A stretch of 64,000 nucleotides of DNA from Sinotaia quadrata (GCA_028829895.1 CM054179.1:37323117-37387116), one strand, 5' to 3'. Numbered from the stretch's first letter, positions 21,860 through 33,794 are shown. A program made the numbers and translations. Notes: generated from the letters alone by a model not told the origin.

Positions 21860-23750
21860 ATAAACAGTTTATAGTTCTCTTCCAAATGTAATTTATCCTG
21901 TAATCATATGATGCCACTTATCTCGTAGCGAACTCTCAAATTTAATACCCGGTTCACTAAGTGGTGTTCACACATGACTATAACTTAACCACTTTGTTAA
22001 TGAAAGCATAAGCTTATACTGAACAAATGATTCATAACAAATTACCTGAATTTGAAAGTGTACCCTATTCTTTAGCAGAATAGTCTTTTCTTTTAGCAGT
22101 CTATTTTTATCTTTAGCAGTATGCATATTAATTATGCTATCTCCTTACAAAATTGCAAAAACAATTATATACTCCCCTCTCGGTAGATAACAAATACACT
22201 ATCGCATCATATCAACCGCAAACAAATATATATTTCTCTACTCAGAAGCAAATCATGAATCAGAAAATCAATGCATCGTACACTGACTAGGCAGGTGAAT
22301 TTAAAAACATTTCAAAGAAAAAACATATAAAACATTTCAATCAAAGCAACAATTTCTTTAATATAGTCGTGGAATGTGTAGTCTCTTTACATTTTTTTTT
22401 TTTTTTTTTTTTTTAAGAAAAACAAACCAATCCTGGATCTTTTCTAGGGGTCCACTAACTCACATTATTCGACAACCTTTTAACACACAGTTCTCTCCCC
22501 CTTTTCTGCTTTAGCCGGTGTTTGTCATTAATAGGTCCGCTATAAATTTTACCTACTCTCGTCTGATCTTATTGCTAGAAAATGTATTCATCCAGGATGG
22601 ACCTCCGACGTGTTGGTCGCCTTTAAACTAATTAAATTCAAGAACAATACAACATTTGATGAAAACACCTCCCGGCTGCTCAATGAGCCCCTCCCCCCCC
22701 CTCCGTGAGTATGTAGAAGAAAAGAGAGACAATTCAAGATGAATTCCTCACACAACGAGCATGATAAGGGCTGACAATGAAGATGAGTGAAACATTAATA
22801 AATAATTTACAAAAAGAAAATAGAAAATAACAAAATAAAATTTACATCAAGGACAATTTTTAATTTAAATATTAGTTTTTCTCCAAAGATAGTTTATTAT
22901 TCAGCATAAATACATTACACACTCTGTGACTATAAAACTCATGGGGAACACATCATATTGTACCACCTGACGATTTCAATTAGGTTGCGCAGCCAGCGAC
23001 TGATGATGTCACAGTATTAACACTTTTCTCAGCTTGTCTCCAGCAAGCATTTAGACATGACTAGATTCAGCAATGTTCCAAATCCATGTTGCAGGTGAAA
23101 GTGTTGAAATACAACCAGCAATGAAGAATGGGAAAGCAGCAACAACAAAGACAACAGCAGCGACGGCATAGAAAAATATTGTATTGGTGATTCCTGAATT
23201 CCATTACAAGATCATTCCCTCTTTCTTAAAAGCCTTTTCAGATTCATTCTTTGACACAGAATTTTATGATCTCTAATTTAGACTGGATTATCTTCTCCTT
23301 CCTAAGCATAGGGCATCTCTAAGGGAAGTGGTTCTGTCCATCGATCTAAGTTATCACCTTTGTCACGTGATGTCTACAACACACCCTGACCTGTTTTTTT
23401 CATGCCTACTCATTCGTGATAAAATACGACACTGTTTTCTCCTTCTTGAGGCCAAGGTCTCTAGTCTCACTTCTGACCTTCCATTTGTACTGACTTGGGG
23501 TTTACTCCCACTGGAGGTCAGGGTCGAATTTATAATGTATTTTATTTTGTCTATTTGCCATAGACTGGACTTCAACTGAAAAAAATCTGATCTGTCTATT
23601 CTTGTAACTTAAATGGCTGGACAATGTGCATGTGCCCATTTTAATAGTACAACTTGCACTGCTTGAATTAATATATATTTTAATATTTATGAAATGCGAC
23701 TGTGCCGAACTTAATACCCTTCTCTCAGGAGAGAACGACAGTGTTTCTTG
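21860..23750. other. Mixed unique DNA, no gene recognised
   Basis: AT-rich to 22,480 with a T22 run at 22,391-22,414. A somewhat GC-richer part at 22,480-22,740 ends with a C-rich tract. 22,960-23,580 has balanced composition. The 83-codon frame at 23,328-23,579 matches nothing known to me. Missing gag/protease of the gypsy relic was looked for upstream of 21,860 and not seen. Confidence 0.35.
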
Positions 23751-23753
23751 GAT

Positions 23754-24060
23754 ATATGTGATGTTTCCTAATGCTAAATGTCCATATTTGATGTGTGTGA
23801 TTGTTACTTTATGATATTTGACGTTTCCTAATGCTAAATGTCCATATTTGATGTGTGTGATTGTTACTTTATGATATTTGACGTTTCCTAGTGCTAAATG
23901 ACCATATTTGATGTGTGATTGTTACTTTATGATATTTGACGTTTCCTAGTGCTAAATGACCATATTTGATGTGTGATTGTTACTTTATGATATTTGACGT
24001 TTCCTAGTGCTAAATGACCATATTTGATGTGTGTGATTGTTACTTTATGATATTTGTTGT
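23754..24060. repeat. 58-60 bp minisatellite, 5 copies
   Basis: Units share ACGTTTCCTAGTGCTAAATG and GATTGTTACTTTATGATATT. Confidence 0.95.
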
Positions 24061-24074
24061 TTCGTAGCTTTAGC

Positions 24075-24272
24075 TAAGGTACATTTTGTGTTTGTTAGTA
24101 TGGCTATATTTTGTGTTTGTCAGTATGGCTATATTTTGTGTTTGTCAGTATGGCTATATTTTGTGTTTGTTAGTATGGCTATATTTTGTGTTTGTCAGTA
24201 TGGCTATATTTTGTGTTTGTTAGTATGGCTATATTTTGTGTTTGTCAGTATGGCTATATTTTGTGTTTTTTA
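24075..24272. repeat. 25-bp minisatellite, 8 copies
   Basis: Unit CAGTATGGCTATATTTTGTG + TTTGT, nearly identical throughout, with CAG/TAG variants alternating. Confidence 0.96.
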
Positions 24273-24279
24273 ATGATAA

Positions 24280-24820
24280 AACATCATACGTGATGTTTTC
24301 TAGTATTCTCTAGAGATTTGCCATTTCTAAGTGTTAAATGGCTTTTGGTAAGTTCAAATTTATAATGGCCACATTTGATTATTGTTACATGTGTTAGCAT
24401 TTCTGTCTCTCTTTACATTTCACGTATACTTATTTTTATTTTTTTCTGACTGAAGTTTTGTATTTTATTGCTATTATTTTTATAGCCTATTTTCCTTGAC
24501 AATTTAGTTTTTATAACCCACTAATATCCTCCCTTGACACTACGACCAATACGTCCCGTGTCATTGTGGGCAGGACCTGCTTACGTAGTAATGTTCGTGT
24601 TTCTTCAGATATAATAAATACTATCCATTAATTAATGCTGTAAACATGGACCAAGACATCAATCAAAAAACTTTAATGCAATATATGGTGACGTCTACAG
24701 CAGCTCAGTCAACATAACTGACAACAATGTCTAAAAGTGAGTCGGAAGTATAATTCAGGCGTTGAAAGGACTAATTCACAAACCAAACACGAACGGCGAG
24801 AAATAAATCTCCCTCTACTG
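24280..24820. other. AT-rich DNA, nothing recognised
   Basis: No supported feature. Confidence 0.4.
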
Positions 24821-24824
24821 GAAT

Positions 24825-24835
24825 GTGTGTGTGTG

Positions 24836-24866
<31 letters not shown>

Positions 24867-24970
24867 ACGTGTGTGTGTGTGTACGTGTGTGTGTGTGTAT
24901 ACGTGTATGTATGCGTGCGTGTGTGTACGTGTGTGTATGTGTGTGCGAGCGCGCATTTGTGTATGTGTAA
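24825..24970. repeat. (GT)n/(GTGC)n/(GTAT)n compound microsatellite
   Basis: GT repeats with CGTGCGTG and TATACGTG interruptions. Confidence 0.95.
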
Positions 24971-25199
24971 TAGCAACCTGAAACAATTGTGCATGAGGAA
25001 AAGAGATGTATTATTTTTAGCTTTAAATACTTTGATAAACTATATATGTTTATTTAAAATTACTCGATTTCATTTTAAACTTTATCTTTTACTCATGCAG
25101 TCTTTTCCTGAAAATTATTATGTATAGATCCTAAATTATTTCCAAATTACGTTACATTTTGCTTGTTGTTGTTGTTTTTTAAATACTGTTCATCAGTAA

Positions 25200-25375
25200 G
25201 TCTGAAAGTCGTGAAGTGTGACCCCAGTCATTAGGTTTGACTAGAGTCGAGATGTGCGACTACGGTAGTGATGTGTGACCCCAGTTGTGAGGTTTGATCC
25301 CTGTCGTGAGGTGTAACCCCAGTAGTGAGTTTTGACCCGAGTCGAGATGTGTGACTCCAGTTGTGAGGTGAAAAC
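25200..25375. repeat. Degenerate 21-23 bp tandem repeat, about 7 copies
   Basis: Shared GTGACCCCAGTCGTGAGGTT. Confidence 0.85.
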
Positions 25376-25544
25376 TACTATGTTCTAAGTAAGCATAACG
25401 AAAGAACTTTGTAATCTTCACCGCACTTTATAAAATTCTGTTTCTGCAAAAGTAGACATCATAAAAGAAGAAAAATTACGTAAAGCAAAGATAAGCGTAC
25501 ACACATGCTAAGTGCCAGTTTAGGAATCAGTTTTAGTTTTAAAC

Positions 25545-25788
25545 TGCTGTGTGTGTGAGCAACATTTCTGTTATCATCTTGGTTGTGTTTAGTAACATTT
25601 CTATCATACTATTATGTATGTGTCTGTAACATTTCTATTATACTCTTATATGTGTCTAGCAACACTTTTATTACACTGTGATGTATGTGTCTAGCAACAC
25701 TTTTATTACACTGTGATGTATGTGTCTAGCAACACTTTTATTACACTGTGATGTTTGTGTCTAACAACATTTCTATAAACCAAGCAGC
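25545..25788. repeat. 35-bp tandem repeat, about 6 copies
   Basis: Shared GTCTAGCAACACTTTTATTA + CACTGTGATGTATGT, degenerate at the 5' side. Confidence 0.92.
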
Positions 25789-25810
25789 GGGGGGGGGGGG
25801 GGGGGGGGGG
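25789..25810. repeat. G22 homopolymer
   Basis: Uninterrupted run of 22 G. Its length in the assembly should be treated as uncertain. Confidence 0.9.
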
Positions 25811-25966
25811 CACCAACATGTCACAAACATCACTCAGGACGTTTTGAAGCCACTTTCTAAGAATTTTATTAAAATTATTACTTAAAGATATGCCCTAACT
25901 GATAATAATATTTTTTAATTGATAATAATAACTTGATGAATAATCATATATTATGAAATGTATTAT

Positions 25967-25996
25967 TTTAAATCACTATAATAATAGTGATTTAAA
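25967..25996. repeat. Perfect 13-bp inverted repeat
   Basis: TTTAAATCACTAT and ATAGTGATTTAAA separated by AATA. Confidence 0.95.
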
Positions 25997-26084
25997 CTTG
26001 TAATATTTGTACTTCTAACAGTTTAATTAGCTCCGACTTTGGTTTTCCCAAATCTCGGTTATACAATATCTGATCTAATTTTCA

Positions 26085-26265
26085 CATCAGAGGGCCAAGT
26101 ACAAACTGTCTGTAACTTTTGCCACTACAAGAGGGCCAAGTACAAACTGTAACTTTTGCCACTACAAGAGGGCCAAGTACAAACTGTCTGTAACTTTTGC
26201 CCCTACAAGAGGGCCAAGTACAAACTGTCTGTAACTTTTGCCACTAGTACAAACTGTCTGTAAAG
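26085..26265. repeat. 41-bp tandem repeat, about 4.5 copies with deletions
   Basis: Shared AGAGGGCCAAGTACAAACTG and TCTGTAACTTTTGCC. One copy lacks TCTG. Confidence 0.93.
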
Positions 26266-26269
26266 GGTG

Positions 26270-27210
26270 ATCACGGTTCGGGATATGGAGTCTGCAATCA
26301 GTGGTCAGGAAAATCTGGATAACAGAAATTAGGAAGTTTAAATAGTGAGAGTTAACGAACGCATAGTTAGTTTGTCTTAGACACCCACTCTAGCATCTCT
26401 GGCTTCGGTACACGACTATAGTAAAGATTTCTAAACCTGCATGAAATTATAAGCTTGTAGACTCTGTGGGAAACCTGAATTTCATAATTCAGTTACTTCC
26501 AGCAGAAGTTTAGTAATGTGTGCGGCGTGGACCTCAGCCTAAATGAGCACTTGTCGACCCTCCATTTGGTCGCTATAGTTATGTACTGCCTACCAACATG
26601 AGGACAATACTGTCACACGCATTTTGCCTGAACAAGTTGGCAATTGAATGGATGATTGCTAATAATGGCAGAAAATGGATTTTATTTCAGCACTAGAGTT
26701 GAAGATAAGTTTTACCTTTATCTAAAAACTATTTATTGACGAGTTTGGAAATTATTTTAATCAATCTAGACATTTTATGTATATTTCTAATTTTTAATTC
26801 AATGTTTTCTTTCATTAAATTCTCTGTTAAATTTGATTATTGACATTTATCTTGTCTCCTCTTTGTTTATATGTGTCATAGGCTCTTCATTAAAGAGGGG
26901 AATTTGGGGGACCTGGGACCTAAACAATGATTACATGTTTTCACATAGGCTTAAGACGTATTGATTTCACTGCTCGTCATTTGTTCCTATGTTTACAGAG
27001 ACTGGGTGCATTTGATTGAAAGATTGGATTAAGTGTTTTTAGCAAGCGAAGGAGGGATTAACTGGAACAAGCTTTTACTTTTTTGCCTTTCTTTCTCTTT
27101 CCAAAATTCACTCGCACACGCCACACTTGATAACAAGTGTTTCTCTTTTAGCTGTCAGATATACGTGTCTGCTCCAGACCGACCTCCATTATATGACTCA
27201 TGTACTACCT
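26270..27210. other. Unique DNA, no gene recognised
   Basis: 26,500-26,640 and 27,030-27,215 are less AT-rich than their surroundings but hold no recognisable protein. Confidence 0.35.
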
Positions 27211-27214
27211 TGAC

Positions 27215-27405
27215 GTGACCACAGATATCCATTATTAGATTACCACATTATCGTGACCACAGATATCCATTATTAGATTACCACATTGTCGTGACCACAT
27301 ATATCCATTATCTGACTCAAGTACAACCTTTCTTGATCACAAATCGCCATTATAGGATAAACCACGTTGTCTTGACGACATATCTCTATTAGCTGGCTCT
27401 TGTAG
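27215..27405. repeat. 38-bp tandem repeat, about 4 copies
   Basis: Shared GACCACAGATATCCATTATT and GATTACCACATT. Confidence 0.88.
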
Positions 27406-27411
27406 CACGTT

Positions 27412-27556
27412 GATTTTACCATAGGCCTTTCTTAAATATAGAATGTATAAGTGGATCGAGTACCATAGTCCTTTCTTAAATATAGAATGTATAAGTGGAT
27501 CGAGAACCATAGGCCTTTCTTAAATATAGAATGTATAAGTAGATCGAGAACAATAT
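27412..27556. repeat. 43-bp to 58-bp tandem repeat, 3 copies
   Basis: Shared CCTTTCTTAAATATAGAATG and TATAAGTGGATCGAG. Confidence 0.92.
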
Positions 27557-27697
27557 TCTACAATGTAAGACTATCACTTTATATGTCTACATTTCATTAA
27601 TATTTATTATCTGAGGTGAAAAGTCTGAAGATATTTTCTATTCTAGCTTGTTTGTGTGTCGCATTGTAAATTTGCTTGTACTGATTGAATTATAGCC

Positions 27698-28063
27698 TTG
27701 TCAAATACCATATCGAAAACGTTTGATATCAAACGTATAGTTGCCATAGACACTACAATGCTTGAGTCTTTTCAATATGGCGGACTTTTAGGTCGACAGC
27801 GTATTTGCCATTGTGTCCTCTCCACATACGGAGCTCAGTGGGTTCGACAAGTGAAGTACAGAGAGAATGCGGAATGGTTTGTAGAGGGATGGGTGAAGTT
27901 GACCGGACATACCAAAACTGGCATAACGTGTGAGCATTTGAGTTGTGCCAGTGACGTATGCCACATTGGGGACGAAATGCAAGGGGTGAAATTAACGCCA
28001 AGATGTGTCATTCACACTACGCAAGCTGCGGAGAGAAATTGCATTGTGACTGCAAGAACATAG
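27698..28063 (+). CDS. Unassigned 121-codon open frame in a GC-balanced island
   Basis: An open frame in non-repetitive DNA whose composition is clearly more balanced than the flanks. It encodes a Cys- and His-containing sequence (e.g. YGAQWVRQVKYRENAEWFVEG, TCEHLSCASDVCHIGDEMQG shortened here to motifs WFVEGWVK and CASDVCHIGDE). The antisense strand is also open for 82 codons, which weakens the coding case. It could be a host exon, a transposon piece or a non-coding GC island. No family was recognised. Confidence 0.25.
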   Translation: MSNTISKTFDIKRIVAIDTTMLESFQYGGLLGRQRICHCVLSTYGAQWVRQVKYRENAEWFVEGWVKLTGHTKTGITCEHLSCASDVCHIGDEMQGVKLTPRCVIHTTQAAERNCIVTART

Positions 28064-28417
28064 GATTCAGGGATAGGTCCGTATATTTATGTTGATTTGA
28101 CAAGAATGGGTGCAATGTTTTAGCAACTAGAATTTAGAGATTTTGTTGCTTTTCAATGATGATTATTATTTGTGTGCATGAACGTTAATGTATTTTCTTT
28201 TGAGAGGTATGACATTTGTGATGGTTTTAATTGTGACTGTGTAATGATTAAATTTAGAGAATGTACTTCTTGTGATGGACCATTTTTTTTTCATACATTG
28301 TAAATTCTATTGTTAAAGAATAACTTGGGAGTAATGTATTTAGTTTAAATGTAAATGAATTATGAAGTGAAACCATTTATTGGAGACTATGATGATCAAT
28401 TGTTGGATATTTGAATT

Positions 28418-28436
28418 CTTGAGATTCGAACTCAAG
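28418..28436. other. tRNA T-arm-like hairpin
   Basis: CTTGAG-loop-CTCAAG with a 7-nt loop that on the minus strand is TTCGAAT, matching the tRNA T-loop/B-box consensus. No A box or acceptor stem was found, so at most a tRNA-derived SINE remnant. Confidence 0.2.
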
Positions 28437-28527
28437 CATTCTCACATACATACTTCACTCACTCATTCCAACTCAATCATTCACACATACACACGAATGC
28501 TTGATCATAATTATATGCACACATTCA

Positions 28528-28772
<245 letters not shown>

Positions 28773-28774
28773 CT

Positions 28775-29200
28775 TATTCGTTAGCGTGTGTTAGGGAGTT
28801 ACACAATATATTTTCAATAATTGAACTTATCGTAACATGTTTTTTCTCGTAATTTATGCAAAATGTGCACATATAGTTAGAGAATATTGTTAAATTCATT
28901 TTTTATTCATTAGCCATTTCTGGTATCACCACTTCTTCATTAATATACACAATTACATATGTATATTTTTAATGCACACGTCTATTACGCTTCGAATCCA
29001 TATCTGTTATCACATATAGTGACATATTTCAGACATTTTTTACACTAATTCATTGAATAATCTAGTTTACCTCTTTACTACTTTTGTAAGGGTGAATGGG
29101 GAGATTATATATCTATATATGTTTATGCGTAGCATAATAATAAGACATAATATAATCGTGTCCTGACTTTTGGCCCATCCATTATTACGCACTAATAAAT
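28775..29200. other. AT-rich DNA
   Basis: A minus-strand AATAAA (TTTATT near 28,904) could serve the transcript of the candidate secreted-peptide gene. Otherwise nothing was recognised. Confidence 0.3.
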
Positions 29201-29201
29201 A

Positions 29202-29271
29202 AACACACACACACATACATACACACACACACACACATACACACACACGAACACACACACATACACACATA

Positions 29272-29311
<40 letters not shown>

Positions 29312-29312
29312 A
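29202..29312. repeat. (CA)n/(CACATA)n microsatellite
   Basis: CA repeats with CATACA interruptions. Confidence 0.97.
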
Positions 29313-29453
29313 CACACCATATGTGTGCAAACGCCTTTTGCACGAAATAATTAGAACTCGAAATCAAAGAAATTTCGTGAATTGAGGAAATTTATGTGGT
29401 TCTGTAAATGTCAAGACAATAGTGAACATTTCATGGAGTCATTTTCGGCACTG

Positions 29454-29511
29454 TCATCCGATTTGATTGTCTCCACTTTTCTCGCAGTCAAACGGGCAAG
29501 TAAACACCCCA
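29454..29511 (-). CDS. Candidate last coding exon of a secreted Cys-containing peptide gene
   Basis: On the minus strand a pyrimidine-rich acceptor (TTGTATTGTTTCAG) ends at 29,512. If joined in the phase set by the upstream exon at 33,332-33,472, the segment reads 18 residues after the split codon. It includes two cysteines spaced Cys-x3-Cys and ends with Gly before a TGA at 29,454-29,456. The terminal Gly could allow C-terminal amidation. The phase match and the supply of two more cysteines to an exon that already ends in Cys-x2-Cys are the grounds for the call. The exon is short, so chance cannot be excluded, and another exon in the 3.8-kb gap could be the true partner. Confidence 0.38.
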
Positions 29512-29744
29512 CTGAAACAATACAACCGTGATATAGTGAAACTAACTGTACTTTGCATTTTGATCGTTCATTGACAAGACGAATCAGATTTAGAAGTTTT
29601 AATGAAAACATCAGACACACATAGGAAACATAAACAACATTTATTCAAAAGAGAATACATTTCAAACTAAAGCGAGGTTAGTAAATGGGACACGTTAAAT
29701 CAATGATGCGTGTAATGTAAACATCGAATAAACAAATCAAATGA

Positions 29745-30090
29745 AATAGAGTTTAATGTAAACATAAAACGGACAAATGAAATGAATGTGTTTAATGTAA
29801 TCATCATACACACAGATCTGCTAGTATTTAATATAATCACGAGACATACAGATCTGCTGGTATTTAATATAATCATGAGATACATGTCAGCTAGTATTTA
29901 ATATAATCATGAGACACACATATCAGCTAGTATTTAATATAATCAAGAGATACATGTCAGCTAGTATTTAATATAATCATGAGATACATGTCAGCTAGTA
30001 TTTAATATAATCATGAGACACACATATCAACTAGTATTTAAGACAATCATGAGGCATACATACTTGCTAGTACTTAATTAAATCATGAAA
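29745..30090. repeat. 36-bp minisatellite, about 10 copies
   Basis: Shared CTAGTATTTAATATAATCAT and GAGACACACATATCAG. It lies in the putative intron. Confidence 0.94.
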
Positions 30091-30354
30091 TAGATCAAAG
30101 TAAAGCAGTTTTGAATGTAATATTAAAAAAGAAAAGTGAAAATGTAAAATGTAGCCAGACAAATAAAACTAATGTGATCGTTAATGTTTGCATAAGATAG
30201 ACAAATCTCAAGTATAGTAGCGCTTAGTGAAAGGAAATAGTATTTACTGAAAACTGATTGACTAATCAGACTAATGTAGCAGTTTATAAAGATATCAGAC
30301 TGACTAGTCAAACTGAAAGAGAGACCAATGAAAATGAACGAGCTTTTCGTGAAA

Positions 30355-30768
30355 GATCAGTAGAGAGAGTACTGTAGACAAATTATAGACACCCACATGT
30401 AGCACTAAAGTATAGAGAGTACCGTAGACGCATTATAGACACCCACATGTAACACTAAAGTATAGAGAGTACTGTAGACAAATTATAGACACCCACATGT
30501 AACACTAAAGTATAGAGAATACTGTAGACACATTATAGACACCCACATGTATTACTAAAGTATAGAGAATACTATACTGTATACAAATTATAGAAACCCA
30601 CATGTAACACTAAAGTATAGAGAGTACTGTGGACAAATTATAGACATCTACATGTAACACTAAAGTAGAGAGAGTACTGTAGACACATTATAGACACCCA
30701 CTGTAATACTAAAGTATAGAGAATACTGTACAAATTATAGACACCCACATGTAACACTAAAGTATTTG
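30355..30768. repeat. 50-bp minisatellite, about 8 copies
   Basis: Shared TAAAGTATAGAGAGTACTGT and AATTATAGACACCCACATGT. Confidence 0.95.
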
Positions 30769-30769
30769 G

Positions 30770-31160
30770 AGTTCTTACCATGAATGTTTTTTGATGTCCG
30801 TTAAAGAGAGGAGATTATGTTGAAAATGTAGTCATTAAAAATCATGTAACATTTTTGTTTAACCATTGTTTTCAAATTTAAAAAATGCGAAAGTTCAAAG
30901 ATGACAAAATAATGACACCATTGCTAGAGTTACGGAAGTGGAATAGATAAAGCAATGAACAGAGAATAGAAAGTAATGACCAAATATAGACTAGAAAAAA
31001 AACAATGAAAAATCAGATTGGACAAAGTAAAGGCCAAACACTCTAGAAGTATTGCATTGAGACGGAACGACTTGAGACTTGAGAGATATATATCGGGTAC
31101 TATGTTCTCTGTATAAGAAATAACATGACGATGGCAGCGACTAATGATTTCCAGAGAGAA
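30770..31160. other. AT-rich DNA inside the putative intron
   Basis: Nothing recognised on either strand. Confidence 0.4.
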
Positions 31161-31162
31161 AG

Positions 31163-31488
31163 AATGACATGGAGAATAAAAGAGCTATTACATTTAATGG
31201 AGAATAAAAGAGCTATTACATTTTATGGAGAATAAAAGAGCTATTACATTGTATGGAGAATAAAAGAGCTATTATATTCTATGGAGAATAAAAGAGCCAT
31301 TACATTCTATGGAGAAAATAAAAGAGCTATTACATTTTATGGAGAATAAAAGAGCTATTACATTTTATGGAGAATAAAAGAGCTATTACATTTTATGGAG
31401 AATAAAAGAGCTATTACATTTTATGGAGAATAAAAGAGCTATTACATTCTATGGAGAATAAAAGAGCCATTACATTCTATGCGAGATA
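31163..31488. repeat. 28-bp minisatellite, about 12 copies
   Basis: Unit TATGGAGAATAAAAGAGCTA + TTACATTT. Confidence 0.96.
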
Positions 31489-31579
31489 ATAACATCAGTT
31501 AAAGTATTTCGGGGTAGAAAATAGCAGGTTATAATGTATTCCTGCTAGAGAGAATGGCATTACGAAGGCATCAGCTAAT

Positions 31580-31940
31580 GTGTTCCAGATAAAACATAAC
31601 ATGTTAATGTATTACATGTAGAGACAATGATATGTTAATGTATTACATGCAGAGACAATGACATGCTAATGTATTACGTGTAGAGACAATGACATGCCAA
31701 TGTATTTCAGGTGAAAGAATGGCATGTTAATGTATTCCAGGTGAGACAATGACATGTTAATGTATTCCAGGTGAGACAATGACATGTTAATGTATTCCAT
31801 GTAGAGACAACGACATGTTAATGTATTCCATGTAGAGAGAACGACATGTTAATGTATTCCAGGTGAGACAATGACATTTAATGTATTACAGGTAAGAGAA
31901 TGACATGTTAATGTATTGCATGTAGAGACAATGAAACAAC
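31580..31940. repeat. 30-34 bp minisatellite, about 12 copies
   Basis: Shared GACAATGACATGTTAATGTA and TTCCAGGTGA or TTCCATGTAGA. Confidence 0.93.
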
Positions 31941-32040
31941 GATTATATTAGTTACCGTAATCCAGAGTTTGACATTAAAAGAATGACATGATGAAGATAA
32001 TAGTGTTTGCATACAGGGGATATGACGATGAAAAAGAGGC

Positions 32041-32060
32041 GGGGGGGGGGGGAGAGAGAG
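32041..32060. repeat. G12 tract followed by (GA)n
   Basis: Homopolymer next to a dinucleotide run. Confidence 0.9.
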
Positions 32061-32409
32061 AATGAGAATCGAAACAGTAACTACACTCTAGACAGAGAGA
32101 ACAACATGGCGATTAGAACATTTATTCCATGCGGGACATGTATGTCGAATAACAATGACATCACGCAAACTACTTAGAGAACAGAGGTGATGACATCATG
32201 ATGAAACAACATAGATAAAAATGACATGCACTTATCCATTGTTCCGTAAAAAAACAAAAAAAACCATGACGCATAGCCGTACAGTTACTTAAAGAACAGA
32301 GGAGATGACATAAAGATGTACAACTGCATTAGTTACTCAACTTATGATGACATGATGAAATATGCAAAAGCATGAAACGACGTGCACTTACTGGGAGTTT
32401 CCTAACAAT

Positions 32410-32576
32410 GGCATACCAATATACGACTTTAATACGTCAGCACCGTTAGTGCATACCAATATACGACTTTAATACGTCAGCACCGTTAGTGCATACCAAT
32501 ATACGACTTTAATACGTCAGCACCGTTAGTGCATACCAATATACGACTTTAGTATGTCAGCACCGTTAGTGCATAT
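32410..32576. repeat. 40-bp minisatellite, 4 copies
   Basis: Nearly identical units: GCATACCAATATACGACTTT + AATACGTCAGCACCGTTAGT. Confidence 0.97.
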
Positions 32577-32582
32577 CAGACC

Positions 32583-32740
32583 GACGTGATTAAAACAATG
32601 ACTAAGTTAAGCAAACCACGCTGATTTATAAATATCGATTGAGAAAAGTGATTAAAACAATGACTAAGTTAAGCAAACCACGCTGATTTATAAATATCGA
32701 TTGAGAAAAGTGATTAAAACAATGACTAAGTTATGAATAA
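32583..32740. repeat. 62-bp tandem repeat, 2.5 copies
   Basis: Shared GTGATTAAAACAATGACTAA and CGCTGATTTATAAATATCGA. Confidence 0.95.
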
Positions 32741-32744
32741 AATC

Positions 32745-33235
32745 ACATTGATTAAAGACACCTACAGGCTACGTTAAGAGCAAGCCTCAGTAATTTATAA
32801 ATACGGACAGACAAAAGTAATTTAAATAATAACTGTTTTGAGCATGACTCAATGATTTATAAATACGAACAGGACTAAGTTATGAGTAGGCCTTATTGAT
32901 TTATAAATTCAGACTGGACTTAGTTATGAGTAAAACTTATTGATTTATAAAAGAAGACTGGACTTAGTTATGAGTAGATCTTATTGATTTATAAAAGCAG
33001 GCTGGACTTAGTTATGAAGAAACCTTGTTGATTTATAAATGTGGACAAGAATAATGCATCAGCAGGCGTTATTGGTTATAAATCCAGACTGGACTTATTT
33101 ATGAGTAAGCCTTTCTGATTCCTAAATGCAGACTGGACTTAGTTATGAGTAAGCCTTACTGATTAATAAATGTGAACATGACTATGTTTTGAGCAAGCCT
33201 TACTGATTAATAAACATGAACAGACAAAAGATATA
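32745..33235. repeat. Degenerate 48-52 bp tandem repeat, about 9 copies
   Basis: Shared GACTGGACTTAGTTATGAGT and CTTATTGATTTATAAA. It is related to the adjacent 62-bp array. Confidence 0.88.
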
Positions 33236-33331
33236 AAGAGCGTAAGAATGAACTTGCAAGACACAGGTACGTTTTTGAGAATGTATAAAGGCTGATCATG
33301 CTTGTGAAATTAGGCAGAAATACCCACTCAC

Positions 33332-33472
33332 GTTTTGCACAGCTGGCAAGGGTGTATCGGTGGGATCGTGGTACGGTTAATTTGACCTTGACCTTGACCT
33401 AATGGGTTTCCAGTAATGATGCCAGCCATAACGGTCAGCACAATGATAAGAACAACAGCAGTAGCCTTCATT
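33332..33472 (-). CDS. Signal-peptide exon of a candidate secreted Cys-containing peptide
   Basis: Too short for simple ORF calling. On the minus strand an excellent acceptor (TTGATTTTCTTTCAG) ends at 33,473. One base later an ATG (33,469-33,471) opens 46 codons, and the exon closes at a consensus donor (AC^GTGAGT, GT at 33,330-33,331) in phase 2. Residues 1-20 are a textbook signal peptide (MKATAVVLIIVLTVMAG). They are followed by three Gly-Gln pairs encoded by a (GGTCAA)3 run, an N-glycosylation sequon Asn-Arg-Thr (32-34), a Pro-rich stretch, and Cys42 and Cys45. Reading through the donor gives a stop at once. The encoded product would be a small secreted or processed peptide: hormone, defence peptide or venom-type peptide are all possible, and no family was recognised. 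Confidence 0.6.
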
Positions 33473-33479
33473 CTGAAAG

Positions 33480-33790
33480 AAAATCAATATTTTATTTGTT
33501 TACATATTTTCCTCATAACAGTATTATTATTATTTGTAACCAAACAAGAAAAGTTCTGGTTTACCAAATTTATAAATATTTACTTAGCACTAGACATCTT
33601 GGAGAATGTCACACAAAAAGTAAGTTATTCGTTTATAACGACTTTCCATATAAAGAAACAAACACACTAATGTTTCATCTTTGATCATACTGTTGATATA
33701 TGTCTTTAAGAAAATACGGGAAATAAATATTTGATAAATATTTATTAAAACGTTATGCGCCAGTTTTTAAGAGCGTATTCCTTGAATCCC
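33480..33790. other. AT-rich DNA 5' of the signal-peptide exon (intron side)
   Basis: Contains the polypyrimidine tract and acceptor on the minus strand. The plus-strand frames 33,416-33,684 are antisense artefacts. Confidence 0.5.
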
Positions 33791-33794
33791 GCAT

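Noticed and set aside
33376..33396. Three tandem AGGTCA-type nuclear-receptor half-sites (minus strand)
   Set aside because: They are the (GGTCAA)3 codons for the Gly-Gln pairs of the signal-peptide exon. A regulatory role is possible but unsupported.
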